In this document: positions 8,086 through 17,633 of the stretch, piece after piece
Layout of the letters: each line of letters begins with the position of its first letter
Numbering within the stretch: position 1 is the stretch's first letter
Source of the DNA: Oryzicola mucosus
Lineage (GTDB): Bacteria > Pseudomonadota > Alphaproteobacteria > Rhizobiales > Rhizobiaceae
Direction: 5' to 3'
DNA length: 64,000 bases
Assembly (NCBI RefSeq): GCF_014534685.1
Contig: NZ_JACVVX010000004.1
Location: 372,001-436,000, forward strand
The notes under the pieces: model-generated
What the model was told of the DNA's origin: nothing
Database searches by the model: none
What the model saw: the letters and a program-made list of their open reading frames with translations, nothing else
Made by a program: the position numbers and the translations under genes

Positions 8086-9030
8086 TCAGATGACTTCGCT
8101 GGCTTCCGCTTCCTGAACCACCTGCGCGGCCTGTGCATCGGGCCGCTCCCAGAACAGGCAAGGGGCGACGAGGATCAGTTCCGCGACGAAGTAGAGGACG
8201 CGGTTGATCGAAGCGAGCAGGATCGCGACCTCGCTGGGAATGAACGGCACCAGCGCGAAGGTGAGGATGACCTCACGCACGCCAAGGCCGGCCGGCGCGA
8301 AGGGCACCAGAAAACCCGCGACATATGCCAGGCAGTAGACCCCCACGGCATAATACCAGGGGATGGGCGCCGACGAGAACGGCGCCAGGGTGACCCAATA
8401 GGACATGCCCATCAGCACCCAGGTCAGAGCGAGCACCACAAGAGCGGGACCGGACGGCTTGAGCTTCCACAGCCAAGGCAGGAGCCGATTGCGGAAGACG
8501 GCCGCGACGCCGAGGATGACGACGGCGACAAGACCGAGCAAGGCCCAGAGCCAATGCGCTTCGGAGAAGCCGACATTGTTGCTGAGTTCGAGGAAGAACA
8601 TCGGCTTGGCGATGAAGATCAACGCCACCGCCATGATGCTCGCGGTAGAGACCACCCAGGCATGCTCGGACAGGATCGCGTCGCGAATGGCGGAAACGGC
8701 AGCGCCCCGCCTTTTGAGAATGACCACGCGCCCGACGAGCTGCCAGATCGAACCCGGCACATATTTCGCCAGCTGGGTCATGTTGTAGATCCAGTAAGCT
8801 TCCTTGAATGTCAGCGGCACCCCTGCCCCAACGGCTGCGGTGCGCATAGTCATGGTCAGGCCGAGCTTTGCCAGAATGATGCAGATCGTCGCCAAAACCA
8901 GCATCTCGATGCTGAGCAACGACATCGTCTTGACGATCATCTCCCATCGCGTGACGCAGAACCAGACGACGATCGCCAGGATGGCAAGGGTCCATCCCCA
9001 TTTGGCGATGGTCTTGAGACGGTCGATCAT
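8086..9030 (-). CDS. UPF0104/LPG-synthase-type integral membrane protein
   Basis: A 314-residue inner-membrane protein with about eight hydrophobic helices. It carries the family signature PFAPAGLGVREVILTF near residue 240, and the upstream segment YVPGSIWQLVGR. The fold is the membrane half of lysylphosphatidylglycerol synthase and AglD-like proteins. Free-standing members next to glycosyltransferases are suspected to flip lipid-linked sugars, which is not proven here. Its ATG overlaps the stop of the upstream pyruvyl transferase gene (ATGA), so the two are coupled. In this locus it could translocate a lipid-linked sugar made by the Dpm1-like glycosyltransferase at 10341-11318. Confidence 0.85.
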   Translation of the reverse strand: MIDRLKTIAKWGWTLAILAIVVWFCVTRWEMIVKTMSLLSIEMLVLATICIILAKLGLTMTMRTAAVGAGVPLTFKEAYWIYNMTQLAKYVPGSIWQLVGRVVILKRRGAAVSAIRDAILSEHAWVVSTASIMAVALIFIAKPMFFLELSNNVGFSEAHWLWALLGLVAVVILGVAAVFRNRLLPWLWKLKPSGPALVVLALTWVLMGMSYWVTLAPFSSAPIPWYYAVGVYCLAYVAGFLVPFAPAGLGVREVILTFALVPFIPSEVAILLASINRVLYFVAELILVAPCLFWERPDAQAAQVVQEAEASEVI

Positions 9031-10298
9031 GCGCGGCGTCCCTTGACCAGCTTCGCGGAATATTCGATCTGGCGCATGGACAGCGCCTGCACGGCGGGGA
9101 ACGACGCCGTGATGGTCGCCTTGCGGCTGGCCTTTTCGGCAACGAGCTGCTCGATGCGGCCGACGACGACACCGATCTCGCCACGCTTATAGTCGAGCAC
9201 CATGTCCTCCTGCTGGAAGCGCTGCATGACTTCGAGATATTTGTGGCTCCAGCCGATAACCATCACCGGAGTGCCTGCCGCCAGCGCACCGACCATGGCA
9301 TGGAAACGCGACACAGCCACGACATCCGACGCCTCGATGATCTGGTGGATCTGGGCGATGTTCAGCGAGCCGGAGAAGGAGACGCAGTATTTCCTGGTCT
9401 CCGCGTCGAGGCCTTCATAGATCTCCAGCAACAGCGGCAGGTCGTTGTTGTGGGTCTTGTCCATATCCTCGCCGCGCGTGGCGTTGGGGAACAGGGCGAC
9501 CGCATAGCCCTTGGCAACCAGACCGGACAGCAGATCGCGCATCAGCGCGGCATAATCCCAGCCAGAAGCCTTGGCGCGCAGCGCGACCACGATGCTGGGG
9601 CACACGCCGACGATGGTGCGGCCCGCAGCCCGATGCTGATCGAGCGTCGCAAGACCATCGAGGCCACCCGGCGCAGGCGCGCTGATGCAGAAGCTCTTTT
9701 CGAACAGGAAGGCGCAATCGTCCGCCCGCTCGTAGAAGGTCTTGTTCGGGAAAACCTCCTTCATGTGCGCTTGCGTCTTCTCGCCGCGCGTGAAGACATG
9801 GTTGCACCACGGCAGGAAAATCTTGGCAGCGAGACGGTTGAGCGGCTCGTTGAACGGCCCCAACGCCTGGGCGAACTTCACCACCGGCACGCCCAGCACC
9901 ATCGCCGGTAGGATGGTGGCGATGTTGAAGGGGATGAACTTGGTACGTCCGCCGACGAAGGACACGCCGGCAAGGCAGACAAGCATGCTGGAGGCGGCAA
10001 GAGCCTGAACCGATTTAGGCAGCATGCGCTGCAGCGGCCGCAGGCGGAAGAAGCCGAGAAAGCGGTAAAGCAGCGCAAAAGGGAACAGGACAGCAACCAG
10101 ATAGGCCGGCGTCGAAGAGTACATCGACACGCGCTGATCGGCGACCAGTTCGCGGTCACGCTCGGGATAATAAGTGAAGACGTTGAAGGTTAGGTCCTCG
10201 CCGGCGTGGCGGCGCAACATGCCTATGGTGGTGCTCAACATCCCTTCGGCGCCGCGATTGCCATAAAAGGTCGCGGCGATGATCGACACTGACGTCAT
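9027..10298 (-). CDS. Polysaccharide pyruvyl transferase family protein
   Basis: A 423-residue protein of the polysaccharide pyruvyl transferase family (CsaB/WcaK type), which transfers a ketal pyruvate from phosphoenolpyruvate to sugars. The N-terminal half begins TSVSIIAATFYGNRGAEGML, with the usual N-x-G-A/D-E glycine loop. Around residue 140 comes KFAQALGPFNEPLNR, and the second Rossmann-like half has SDVVAVSRFHAMVGALAAGTP, where R-F-H-A matches the conserved active-site R-x-H of the family. A hydrophobic stretch near 65-85 may tether it to the membrane. It heads a two-gene unit with the UPF0104 gene and lies downstream of a terminator. It would decorate the glycan of this locus with acidic pyruvate. 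Confidence 0.85.
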   Translation of the reverse strand: MTSVSIIAATFYGNRGAEGMLSTTIGMLRRHAGEDLTFNVFTYYPERDRELVADQRVSMYSSTPAYLVAVLFPFALLYRFLGFFRLRPLQRMLPKSVQALAASSMLVCLAGVSFVGGRTKFIPFNIATILPAMVLGVPVVKFAQALGPFNEPLNRLAAKIFLPWCNHVFTRGEKTQAHMKEVFPNKTFYERADDCAFLFEKSFCISAPAPGGLDGLATLDQHRAAGRTIVGVCPSIVVALRAKASGWDYAALMRDLLSGLVAKGYAVALFPNATRGEDMDKTHNNDLPLLLEIYEGLDAETRKYCVSFSGSLNIAQIHQIIEASDVVAVSRFHAMVGALAAGTPVMVIGWSHKYLEVMQRFQQEDMVLDYKRGEIGVVVGRIEQLVAEKASRKATITASFPAVQALSMRQIEYSAKLVKGRRA

Positions 10299-10321
10299 GA
10301 GGAAACGGTTCCTGAATTGAG

Positions 10322-10353
10322 GCGTAAAGAAAACGGCTGCCTATTCGGCAGCC
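10322..10353 (-). terminator. Rho-independent terminator overlapping the 3' end of the GT2 gene
   Basis: Arms GGCTGCC (10335-10341) and GGCAGCC (10347-10353) span the stop codon of the leftward GT2 gene. Read leftward, the hairpin is followed by GTTTTCTTT. It separates the glycosyltransferase unit from the pyruvyl transferase/UPF0104 pair. Confidence 0.8.
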
Positions 10354-11318
10354 AGTGTCTCAGCGGTTGTCGACGGAGGCGCAGCCGATATGTCCTTGCG
10401 GGTGCTGTAACGGATTTCCTCGAGCAGTTTGCGGTTCGCCGCCAGAAGGTCGGCCACGAAAGCGATGAGGAAGGTCTGGAAGCCCATGGTCAGGAGCAGG
10501 CTGGCCAGGATGAGCGACTGGATGCGGCCCGCGCCCTCGCCCATGAAGTAATATACCAGGAACCGCAGGCCGACGAGCAGGCCGAGAACGAACAGCGTCA
10601 AGCCGATCGATGCGAAGAAACGGAACGGCCGGTAGATGATGAAGATGCGGATGATCGTGATGACCGACCGCTGGATGTAGGACGGGATGCTCTTGAAAAG
10701 ACGCGACGGACGCAGGTCGCCGTTGACGCGGATCGGCACCGAGGTCATGGCCATGTTCTTCTGGCCAGCCTGGATGATGGTTTCCAGCGTATAGGTGTAG
10801 TCGCTGAAGACCATCATGTGCTGGGCAGCGTTGCGCGACCAGGCGCGGAAGCCGCTCGGCGCATCGGGAATGTCGGACTTCGAGGCGACGCGCACGACCC
10901 AGCTGCCGAGTTTCTGCAGCGCCTTCTTGAGCGGCGAGAAATGCTCGATGGTGGCAATCGGCCGCGCGCCGATGACGATATCGGCCTCGCCCTTGACGAT
11001 TGGGTTCGTCAGGGCCGGGATATCGCCGGCGTTGTACTGGTTGTCAGCGTCGGTGTTGACAATGACGTCGGCGCCAGCCGCCAAGCTGGCTTCGAGACCG
11101 GTCATGAAGGCCTTTGCAAGGCCCTGGTTGCGCGTGTGACGGACGATATGGTCGACGCCATTGGCCTTGGCCACGCCGACGGTATCGTCCACGCTGCCAT
11201 CGTCGATGATCAGCCATTCGACGGTATCGAAGCCCGGCACCTGACGTGGCAACTCGGCCAAGGTGATGGCAAGCGTACCCGCCTCGTTGTAGCAGGGAAT
11301 TTGGATTATCAACTTCAT
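10341..11318 (-). CDS. GT2 glycosyltransferase, Dpm1/GtrB-like with two C-terminal TM helices
   Basis: A 325-residue GT-A fold enzyme. It begins MKLIIQIPCYNEAGTL, followed by IIDDGSVDDT and the DXD-like NTDADNQY at about residue 90. The middle has the acceptor segment SGFRAWSRNAA. Two hydrophobic helices lie between about 235 and 295. This matches polyprenyl-phosphate sugar synthases (dolichol-phosphate-mannose synthase and GtrB types), which charge a lipid carrier on the inner face of the membrane. The gene is on the same strand as, and 44 bases from, the giant glycosyltransferase gene, so they may be one transcript, and it ends in a terminator. The sugar is unknown. Confidence 0.88.
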   Translation of the reverse strand: MKLIIQIPCYNEAGTLAITLAELPRQVPGFDTVEWLIIDDGSVDDTVGVAKANGVDHIVRHTRNQGLAKAFMTGLEASLAAGADVIVNTDADNQYNAGDIPALTNPIVKGEADIVIGARPIATIEHFSPLKKALQKLGSWVVRVASKSDIPDAPSGFRAWSRNAAQHMMVFSDYTYTLETIIQAGQKNMAMTSVPIRVNGDLRPSRLFKSIPSYIQRSVITIIRIFIIYRPFRFFASIGLTLFVLGLLVGLRFLVYYFMGEGAGRIQSLILASLLLTMGFQTFLIAFVADLLAANRKLLEEIRYSTRKDISAAPPSTTAETLAAE

Positions 11319-11362
11319 GAGATCAGCGTCTTTCGAATTTAAATCGTTTCAATGGGTCACAA

Positions 11363-14300
11363 TCAGCCAGCACGTTCAAGCACATCGATGTAGGTATCCA
11401 CGTGATGCCGTACGCTGTATTTCTCACGAACCATCTCGAAAGCATTTTGCCTCAGCTTTTCGCGAAGCTCAGAATTCTCGATCAGTTCCGTCAATGCGGC
11501 AGTCCATTCCGCAGTCGAATTGTTGACCACCAAGGAGTTGACGCCATTTCTCGCAACATCGCGGTAGGTGTAGACATTCGAAACGATGTTCGGCAAACGA
11601 AGCGCTGCATACTCCAGAAATTTGAGATTGCTTTTGCATCGATTGAAATCATCGTCAACGAGCGGAGTGATACCGATATCCCAATCCACCACTTTGAACA
11701 ACCAGTCCACAAACGGTGCATAATTGTTATTTCTCGGCAAGCCGATGCGTTTCCCAAAAAATGGAGTCTGAGTCTGGAAGGCACCGACCACCTCGACCTC
11801 AACGCGCTTCCCGTACTTTGCCTGTATTTTCGAGATCGCGTCACTGACAACGTGCATGTCCACGCTATGTGACGGCGTGCCGATGTAGCCGATTTTGATT
11901 ACATCGCTCGTCTTCGGCTTAGTCGGCGATGTATCTTCGCCCAGCTTCCACATCTGGTAGTTGAGATAGTTCGGAATAACCCGCACATTTTTGTTCAAAA
12001 GGTCGAACCGCTCTTTCAACGGTTGGGTCGATACGGTGATAAGATCAGCGCTCTTGGCGAGGCTCGTCACCCTCTCCTTCAATTTGCCGATGTCCTTGTT
12101 ATAGCCTCTGGATTTCAGCCCTTCGGCATTCAACAGGTCATCATCGATCTCATAGACAATGCGCTTAGCTTGAGAACGCATCCTGTCAGCCCACGCAGAG
12201 ATCTCGTCTGCCGTCAAAGTTGGGAGATCTCGCTCCACGATGATGGTCGAGGCCTCAGTTTCATGTGGAAGAGTCTGACTGTCACCGACACTGACGTCCC
12301 ACTGTTTTCTCACCCCGGCCTGCATATACGGATGGATCAACCGTACGTAGGCGCTACCGGTGGGCGAACCATCCTTCTGACCGGACGGAATGATGAGCGC
12401 CTTTGGCCTGACGCCCTTTCGAACGCTTTTAGCGCGTAAACGCAGCGCTTCATGAAACACCGTCAATTCGCTGACTGACGCCAGATGAACGCTGTAGCGA
12501 GCCGCGGTCCTGATCGCCGCCTGCTTGCATTCGATCAGAGCGTCCGGATCATCAAGAAGTTTACAGACGCGATCAAAAACAGCATCTTCGTCCTTGGTGT
12601 CGACGACGATGGAATTGTAACCGTCGACAGCATACTCGTCCGCTCCGCCGACGACCGGCAGTACTGGCACGCAGCCGCAAGCCATTCCCTCCAGTCCGGT
12701 CCTGCCAAACGCCTGATAATCGGAAAGGTCAAGAAACACGTCCGAGGTACCAAGAATCTCGGCCACCTGCTGCCGCTTTATGATGTCGTGGTTTATGTAC
12801 GGGAACCCACGCTCAAGTTCCTCGAAGATCGGATCGAACTCCTCGCAGCCAAAGATATGAATCTTGATCTTCTCGCCAAATCTCTGATGCAGGCGTGAGA
12901 GAACCCGCATGGTTCTGGCAGCGCCGCGTCGCGGCGTACGCGGACGGATCATTGCCGAGACGATCAACTCATCGCCACGAGGTTCGGTCGACGGCTTATA
13001 AACCTCATGGTCGATGCTAGGTTCTACCTTACGCACTTCCACATTGTGCTCGGCAAACACCTTTTCCGTAAGCCACCGGGTCTTGGCGAAGCAGAGTGCC
13101 TGAGGCACGAGTTCGTAAGATTCCTTTGCTTGTATCCATTGAGGTTTTGTCGGCTTCCAGAAAAGCGGCTCATAATCCTGAATATAATAGGCTGGAAGAA
13201 CCTCTGGATTTTTATCGCTGATCTTCTTGAGGAGAACAACAGAGGTGAAGATCGTTGATACAACCACGTCATACGACGCCGCTATATCAGCGAGATCGTC
13301 ACCGTCGAACCCCAAGAACAACTGCCGGACGTCGGCTATGTCGTTGTATTGCGACCAATAATACTCGATATCCTCGTTTCTGACAGCGACAGCTGCATTG
13401 GCGCCAATACGGCGCATGCCCATGACTTCCTGCACGACGGAATGAACACCACCGCCGCCGCCGCGAACCGGAAGCAGAAACAGCACGGACAGATCATTGG
13501 CATTTCGGAGCCGCTGACGCTGCTGTTTCCGAACCGCCAATGCATCCACAACGCGCTTTCGGATCGAATCCATAAGGTCGGTGACTTTGACCGATTCGAT
13601 CAAGGCTTCGACGCGTTCGACACCGTGTTTGGCGCGCAAGGCAGCGGCGCCGTCCCGCCCGAGTTTTTTGCGTTTGCCGTGGCCGAAGCTTTTCGATTTG
13701 GCATGGAAAACATAGGCGTCATCGGCGTAGGCAAGTTGGAAGCCCGCATCCGCAGCGCGTATACAATAGTCGTTTTCTTCGCCGTAACCGATGGGAAAGC
13801 TGATTGGGTCCATGAAACCCACCGCATCCACCACCGAACGCCTGATCATGTAGCAAAAACCGTTGACGAATGGCGTTCGCGGATAGATGCGAGCGCTCGC
13901 CTGCGCGACCAACGCAGCCATCTCGTCCGCATTCAGACCATCAGGGATGTCGTTGATGGCGAAACTTCCGTCGTCGGCGTAGAGATGCGGCACGTTTTGC
14001 CACGTCGCAGCATTGGAAAGCGGCCCACATATGCCGATACGTTCATCTGAAAGCATGCAGCGGATCATGCCGGCAAGCCATCCATTGGTGACGACCGTGT
14101 CGCTGTTGAGTGTGATGACGTACTCTGCAGTCGAAGCCATCAAGCCTGTATTGACGGCATTCGTATAACCCTTGTTGACTTCATGCTCTTTCAGCACGAA
14201 GTCGGGTTTGTCGGCACAGAATTCGCGCAGCCACTGTGTGGTTTCGGCATCCGACCCGTCATTGACCACGAAGCTTCGAACCCGCAGGCCATCGTTATGG

Positions 14301-17300
14301 CGCTGGATGGATGCCAGGCAATCCTTGGTGAAATCCAAGGCGTTGTAGACTGGAATGACGACATCGACGTCGTACTGGACGATATCCACGTTACGCCCGT
14401 CGAGCGAAATATTACCTGCTGAGGCGCCCGCCACACCTGGAATGTGCGCATGGTTGCGAGCCTCGATATCGGCATATGCAGCGGCATAATCCTCTGCCAT
14501 GGCGGCACAGTCGCGAGAAGCGCCGAGGCCTTTCTGCCAGCGGTCCACAGCACCAATGGCCTCGATCAGCATCGTCGGCGTGCTGCGAATCGCATCGAGC
14601 GTCTTAAGCACCGCGTCAGCCGTCATCTCTGGAATCGCCCAGCCTGCTTGGCTGTCCTTGATGCGTTGGCCGACAGCCCCAATATCGAAGCCGATGACCG
14701 GCAGGCCGCACGACCACAATTCGGTCAGCGTATGGCAGAAAGTTTCCGGCCAGATCGACAAAACCGCGCCGATATGCGGCTTGATGCGGGCGACCAGCAT
14801 TCCGAACGCATCGCGCTCGTAAGGTCCGTGCAGCACAACGCCTTCAAGGGTTTCTCCACCAGGTCCGGCCTGAACGAGGCTGCCTTGCGCCGAGCCAATG
14901 ATGTGAAACTCGAAGCCGTGTTGGCGGGCGAATGCCGACAGCGCAAAGACAATCTCAGAGCCCTTGGGGGCATCGATGTTACCCGGGAGGAGAATGCGTA
15001 GTTTCTCGCCAGGCTCCAGAGGCGCAGCGAGAAGGCTGAATTTGTCAAAGTCGCGCCCATGCGGGATGATTTCAAACGGCTTGTCGGCAAGATTGGGGTA
15101 ATTTTCGAGGACGATCTCCCTCGCGGAGCTGTCAGTGGTGATGAAGCCGTCGCATTGTGACAGCATCTCGCCAAACATCGCCTTCCAATGGTCAATGCCG
15201 TCTTCGGGAAGCGCGAGGAAATCCCTGACGTCCCAAAGCTCCTTCTTGCATTCGGCATGCGAGGGACTGCACTTGCCCGCATTGTACCGGTTATCGTTTT
15301 CGAGCAGCTTTACACTTGGGCAGACCGAGTAAAAATCATGGAAGGAGAAAATGACCGGGATGTTCAGCGTCTTGGCCTCTTTTACGAGTCCGAGTCCGTG
15401 CCAGGCAATATGGCGGATGTGGACCAGATCGATGGCATAGCGCGTCATCCATAGTGAGACGATGTCGTCATATTCTCTGCTGGTGTGAGGAAACGCATGG
15501 ATACTCGCGCCAAGCATCGCGCGCTCGATCTCGGTGTATACGCCATTCTGGAACAGGAAGAGTTTGATCGTGCTTGAGTTACAGCGCAGGACAAACGTCT
15601 CATACCGCCCATCTATCGCGCCCATGAGGTCCTGGTTTGTTTGGGGGGTACCGCCGGTTTTCGTCGACAGCACATACATGATACGCGGCTTAACCGCGGC
15701 CTGACGGCTTTCCAGCGCCTTCAGCGTCTCGGACACTCTTTCACGAACGAGCTTCAGCGGTTCTGCGCGGACGAACTCGCGCACCTGGCTCGTGTATTCG
15801 GGATAGCGCGCATCGACGACGCTGCGCCCCTGCTGCATCAGTCCGTCCTTTTCAGAGCCGAAACTCGCGGAACGAACGTGATAGATGAACGTCGCGTCAT
15901 CGATGATATGGCGCCAGCCCTTGCGGCCGGCGCGCATGCAGAAATCGTTTTCCTCGCCATAGCCGCGCGGGAAGGCCGCGGCATCGAGCGTGCCGACCTC
16001 ATCGATGCAATCTCGCCGGACATAGAGGCAAAAACCGTTGCCGGTGGGTGCTGTCGGATAAAGCCTCAGCGAGGTCTGTGCGATGGCGCGCGCATAGTCA
16101 TCCAGCGACAAATGAGCCGGCATCTCGTTGGTGCCGCTTTGCGGGACGGAAAACGCGCCCGCATTGTTGGAAACGGCCGTGACGGTTCCCGTCTTCTCCG
16201 TGGAGTAGGCTGCGAACCGCAGCTTGTCCAACCAGTTGGGCGTTACGAGCGTATCGGAATTCAGGAAGACGACATCGGAACGGCCGGCCAGTTCGATGCC
16301 GCGATTGATGGTGCCGGAGAAGCCGAGATTCTTCTCGTTGCGATGAATCTCGACCTGGTCGATGCCACGATATTTTGCCAGCGTGGTCTGAACGCTCGCA
16401 TCGGGGCTGCAGTCGTCGACGACGATCAAACGATAGTTAAGCCTCGTATTGCGAAGAATGGATTGAATACAGGCGTCGGTTTCCTCCGCAGCGTTGTAGA
16501 CCGGGACGATGATGGCCGGCATTTCCGTAGCTTGGCGGAGACGCTCATTGACCCCGGAGAGATTGGCATAACCATCAGCTTGCAAACGGCTTCCCGACAG
16601 CGCTCTGTCGCGCAAGGGCTGCCGAAAAGCGCGCCACCACACGTCGAAGTCGACGCTAGGATAAGGATCATGTCCATTCTGATAGCCATGGCGAAGATAG
16701 TTGATCAGCGGATTATCGTGGATCATCTCGTCGCGATAGCGGGAGAGATACCATTTGGTGTTGAAGGCGGGACCTGGATCCCGGCCTTCGCGAGCGCCAT
16801 GTCGCAGGAAATGCCGCACGGGATCGCCACCGCCACGGGCAACATCAGGGTATTCCGACCGGTACCATTCCGGATCGAACAACCCCGCCCTCACGATCAA
16901 TTTGTGATCGTCCAAGTTGGACAGTTTCGAAAAGGAAGCTGCGATGGCCCCTTCCGCCACACCATTCGCGACATGGCTTTTGTGCTGAGACGCGATATCT
17001 TTTTTCGGCTCCTGAAAGGCAACGATGATGGGTTTTTCCGCAGGCGCCGATCCATTGACGGCGACCGGCTTTTGTCCTGCTTTTTCTCCCAGCGAAAGGA
17101 AATGAAAAAGCGGATTGATCCCGGTACGTGCGATATCGGGATTGGTTTCGAGGTACTGCCTGGTATTGAACCCTGGGTTGGGATTTCGTCGCAGAAGCGC
17201 GCCAAACGTCAGGAAATGCTCCAAAGGGTCCATGCCCAATGCGGCAACGTCCGGATATTGCGCCAAGTACCAGTTGCGGTCGAAGAGGCCCGATGCCTCG

Positions 17301-17332
17301 ATAACGCCGCGTTCGCGATCCACATTCTTCAT
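11363..17332 (-). CDS. Giant five-domain glycosyltransferase (GT2-GT4-GT2-GT4-GT4) with N-terminal repeat module
   Basis: A 1,989-residue protein without a signal peptide. Residues 14-86 and 149-223 hold four copies of a short module (WYLxxYPDV ... DPLxHFL). GT2 domain 1 spans about 272-480 (DDCSPD at 306-311, LNSDT at 357-361, GYGEENDF at 457-464). A GT4-like domain follows at about 548-955 (SFHDFYSVCPS, ETFCHTLTELWSCGLPVIGF). GT2 domain 2 is at about 989-1240 (NDGSD at 1024-1028, LNSDT at 1075-1079, GYGEENDY at 1182-1189). A second GT4 domain is at about 1280-1630 (EGMACGCVPVLP), and a third GT4-like domain at about 1640-1989 (NLKFLEYAALRLPNIVSN). The start at 17332 is chosen for AAAGG upstream; 17350 or 17395 are possible. 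It looks like a processive polymerase adding several linkages. The DNA is less GC-rich than its neighbours. Confidence 0.9.
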   Translation of the reverse strand: MKNVDRERGVIEASGLFDRNWYLAQYPDVAALGMDPLEHFLTFGALLRRNPNPGFNTRQYLETNPDIARTGINPLFHFLSLGEKAGQKPVAVNGSAPAEKPIIVAFQEPKKDIASQHKSHVANGVAEGAIAASFSKLSNLDDHKLIVRAGLFDPEWYRSEYPDVARGGGDPVRHFLRHGAREGRDPGPAFNTKWYLSRYRDEMIHDNPLINYLRHGYQNGHDPYPSVDFDVWWRAFRQPLRDRALSGSRLQADGYANLSGVNERLRQATEMPAIIVPVYNAAEETDACIQSILRNTRLNYRLIVVDDCSPDASVQTTLAKYRGIDQVEIHRNEKNLGFSGTINRGIELAGRSDVVFLNSDTLVTPNWLDKLRFAAYSTEKTGTVTAVSNNAGAFSVPQSGTNEMPAHLSLDDYARAIAQTSLRLYPTAPTGNGFCLYVRRDCIDEVGTLDAAAFPRGYGEENDFCMRAGRKGWRHIIDDATFIYHVRSASFGSEKDGLMQQGRSVVDARYPEYTSQVREFVRAEPLKLVRERVSETLKALESRQAAVKPRIMYVLSTKTGGTPQTNQDLMGAIDGRYETFVLRCNSSTIKLFLFQNGVYTEIERAMLGASIHAFPHTSREYDDIVSLWMTRYAIDLVHIRHIAWHGLGLVKEAKTLNIPVIFSFHDFYSVCPSVKLLENDNRYNAGKCSPSHAECKKELWDVRDFLALPEDGIDHWKAMFGEMLSQCDGFITTDSSAREIVLENYPNLADKPFEIIPHGRDFDKFSLLAAPLEPGEKLRILLPGNIDAPKGSEIVFALSAFARQHGFEFHIIGSAQGSLVQAGPGGETLEGVVLHGPYERDAFGMLVARIKPHIGAVLSIWPETFCHTLTELWSCGLPVIGFDIGAVGQRIKDSQAGWAIPEMTADAVLKTLDAIRSTPTMLIEAIGAVDRWQKGLGASRDCAAMAEDYAAAYADIEARNHAHIPGVAGASAGNISLDGRNVDIVQYDVDVVIPVYNALDFTKDCLASIQRHNDGLRVRSFVVNDGSDAETTQWLREFCADKPDFVLKEHEVNKGYTNAVNTGLMASTAEYVITLNSDTVVTNGWLAGMIRCMLSDERIGICGPLSNAATWQNVPHLYADDGSFAINDIPDGLNADEMAALVAQASARIYPRTPFVNGFCYMIRRSVVDAVGFMDPISFPIGYGEENDYCIRAADAGFQLAYADDAYVFHAKSKSFGHGKRKKLGRDGAAALRAKHGVERVEALIESVKVTDLMDSIRKRVVDALAVRKQQRQRLRNANDLSVLFLLPVRGGGGGVHSVVQEVMGMRRIGANAAVAVRNEDIEYYWSQYNDIADVRQLFLGFDGDDLADIAASYDVVVSTIFTSVVLLKKISDKNPEVLPAYYIQDYEPLFWKPTKPQWIQAKESYELVPQALCFAKTRWLTEKVFAEHNVEVRKVEPSIDHEVYKPSTEPRGDELIVSAMIRPRTPRRGAARTMRVLSRLHQRFGEKIKIHIFGCEEFDPIFEELERGFPYINHDIIKRQQVAEILGTSDVFLDLSDYQAFGRTGLEGMACGCVPVLPVVGGADEYAVDGYNSIVVDTKDEDAVFDRVCKLLDDPDALIECKQAAIRTAARYSVHLASVSELTVFHEALRLRAKSVRKGVRPKALIIPSGQKDGSPTGSAYVRLIHPYMQAGVRKQWDVSVGDSQTLPHETEASTIIVERDLPTLTADEISAWADRMRSQAKRIVYEIDDDLLNAEGLKSRGYNKDIGKLKERVTSLAKSADLITVSTQPLKERFDLLNKNVRVIPNYLNYQMWKLGEDTSPTKPKTSDVIKIGYIGTPSHSVDMHVVSDAISKIQAKYGKRVEVEVVGAFQTQTPFFGKRIGLPRNNNYAPFVDWLFKVVDWDIGITPLVDDDFNRCKSNLKFLEYAALRLPNIVSNVYTYRDVARNGVNSLVVNNSTAEWTAALTELIENSELREKLRQNAFEMVREKYSVRHHVDTYIDVLERAG

Positions 17333-17633
17333 GACACGCCTTTGTCCCATCACCGCGAGTATCGGTGGTAGCCGCGGCCCCTCCGCACGCGCCACCGTTA
17401 CCGGTCAAGATTTTCAAGTCTACATCAGAGTTCGGTCGCCTCATCCGCCTTGCGAATTCAGATGCCTAGACAATTACTCCGGATCCAGGTCCCCGCTTCG
17501 GGAGCAGCTTACAGGAACCGGTAAAAGTCCGACGCCGCATACTCTAAGACCGCACTATACTATACCTCAGCTTCGGCAGAGCGTTATCCGCCCGCTTCTT
17601 CATTTGCGTATACCTTGCGGCATTTCTTCCCGA
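17333..17633. promoter_or_regulatory. Intergenic spacer upstream of the giant glycosyltransferase gene
   Basis: About 300 bases separate this gene from the methyltransferase/coiled-coil gene, which reads the same way. The spacer is more AT-rich than the rest of the window and includes CTATACTATACCTCAG-like sequence around 17556-17573. No gene or hairpin terminator is evident. It may hold a separate promoter, so the two long genes need not share one transcript. Confidence 0.35.

Noticed and set aside
15641-17371. A 576-codon plus-strand frame
   Set aside because: It is antisense to the giant glycosyltransferase and resembles no protein family.
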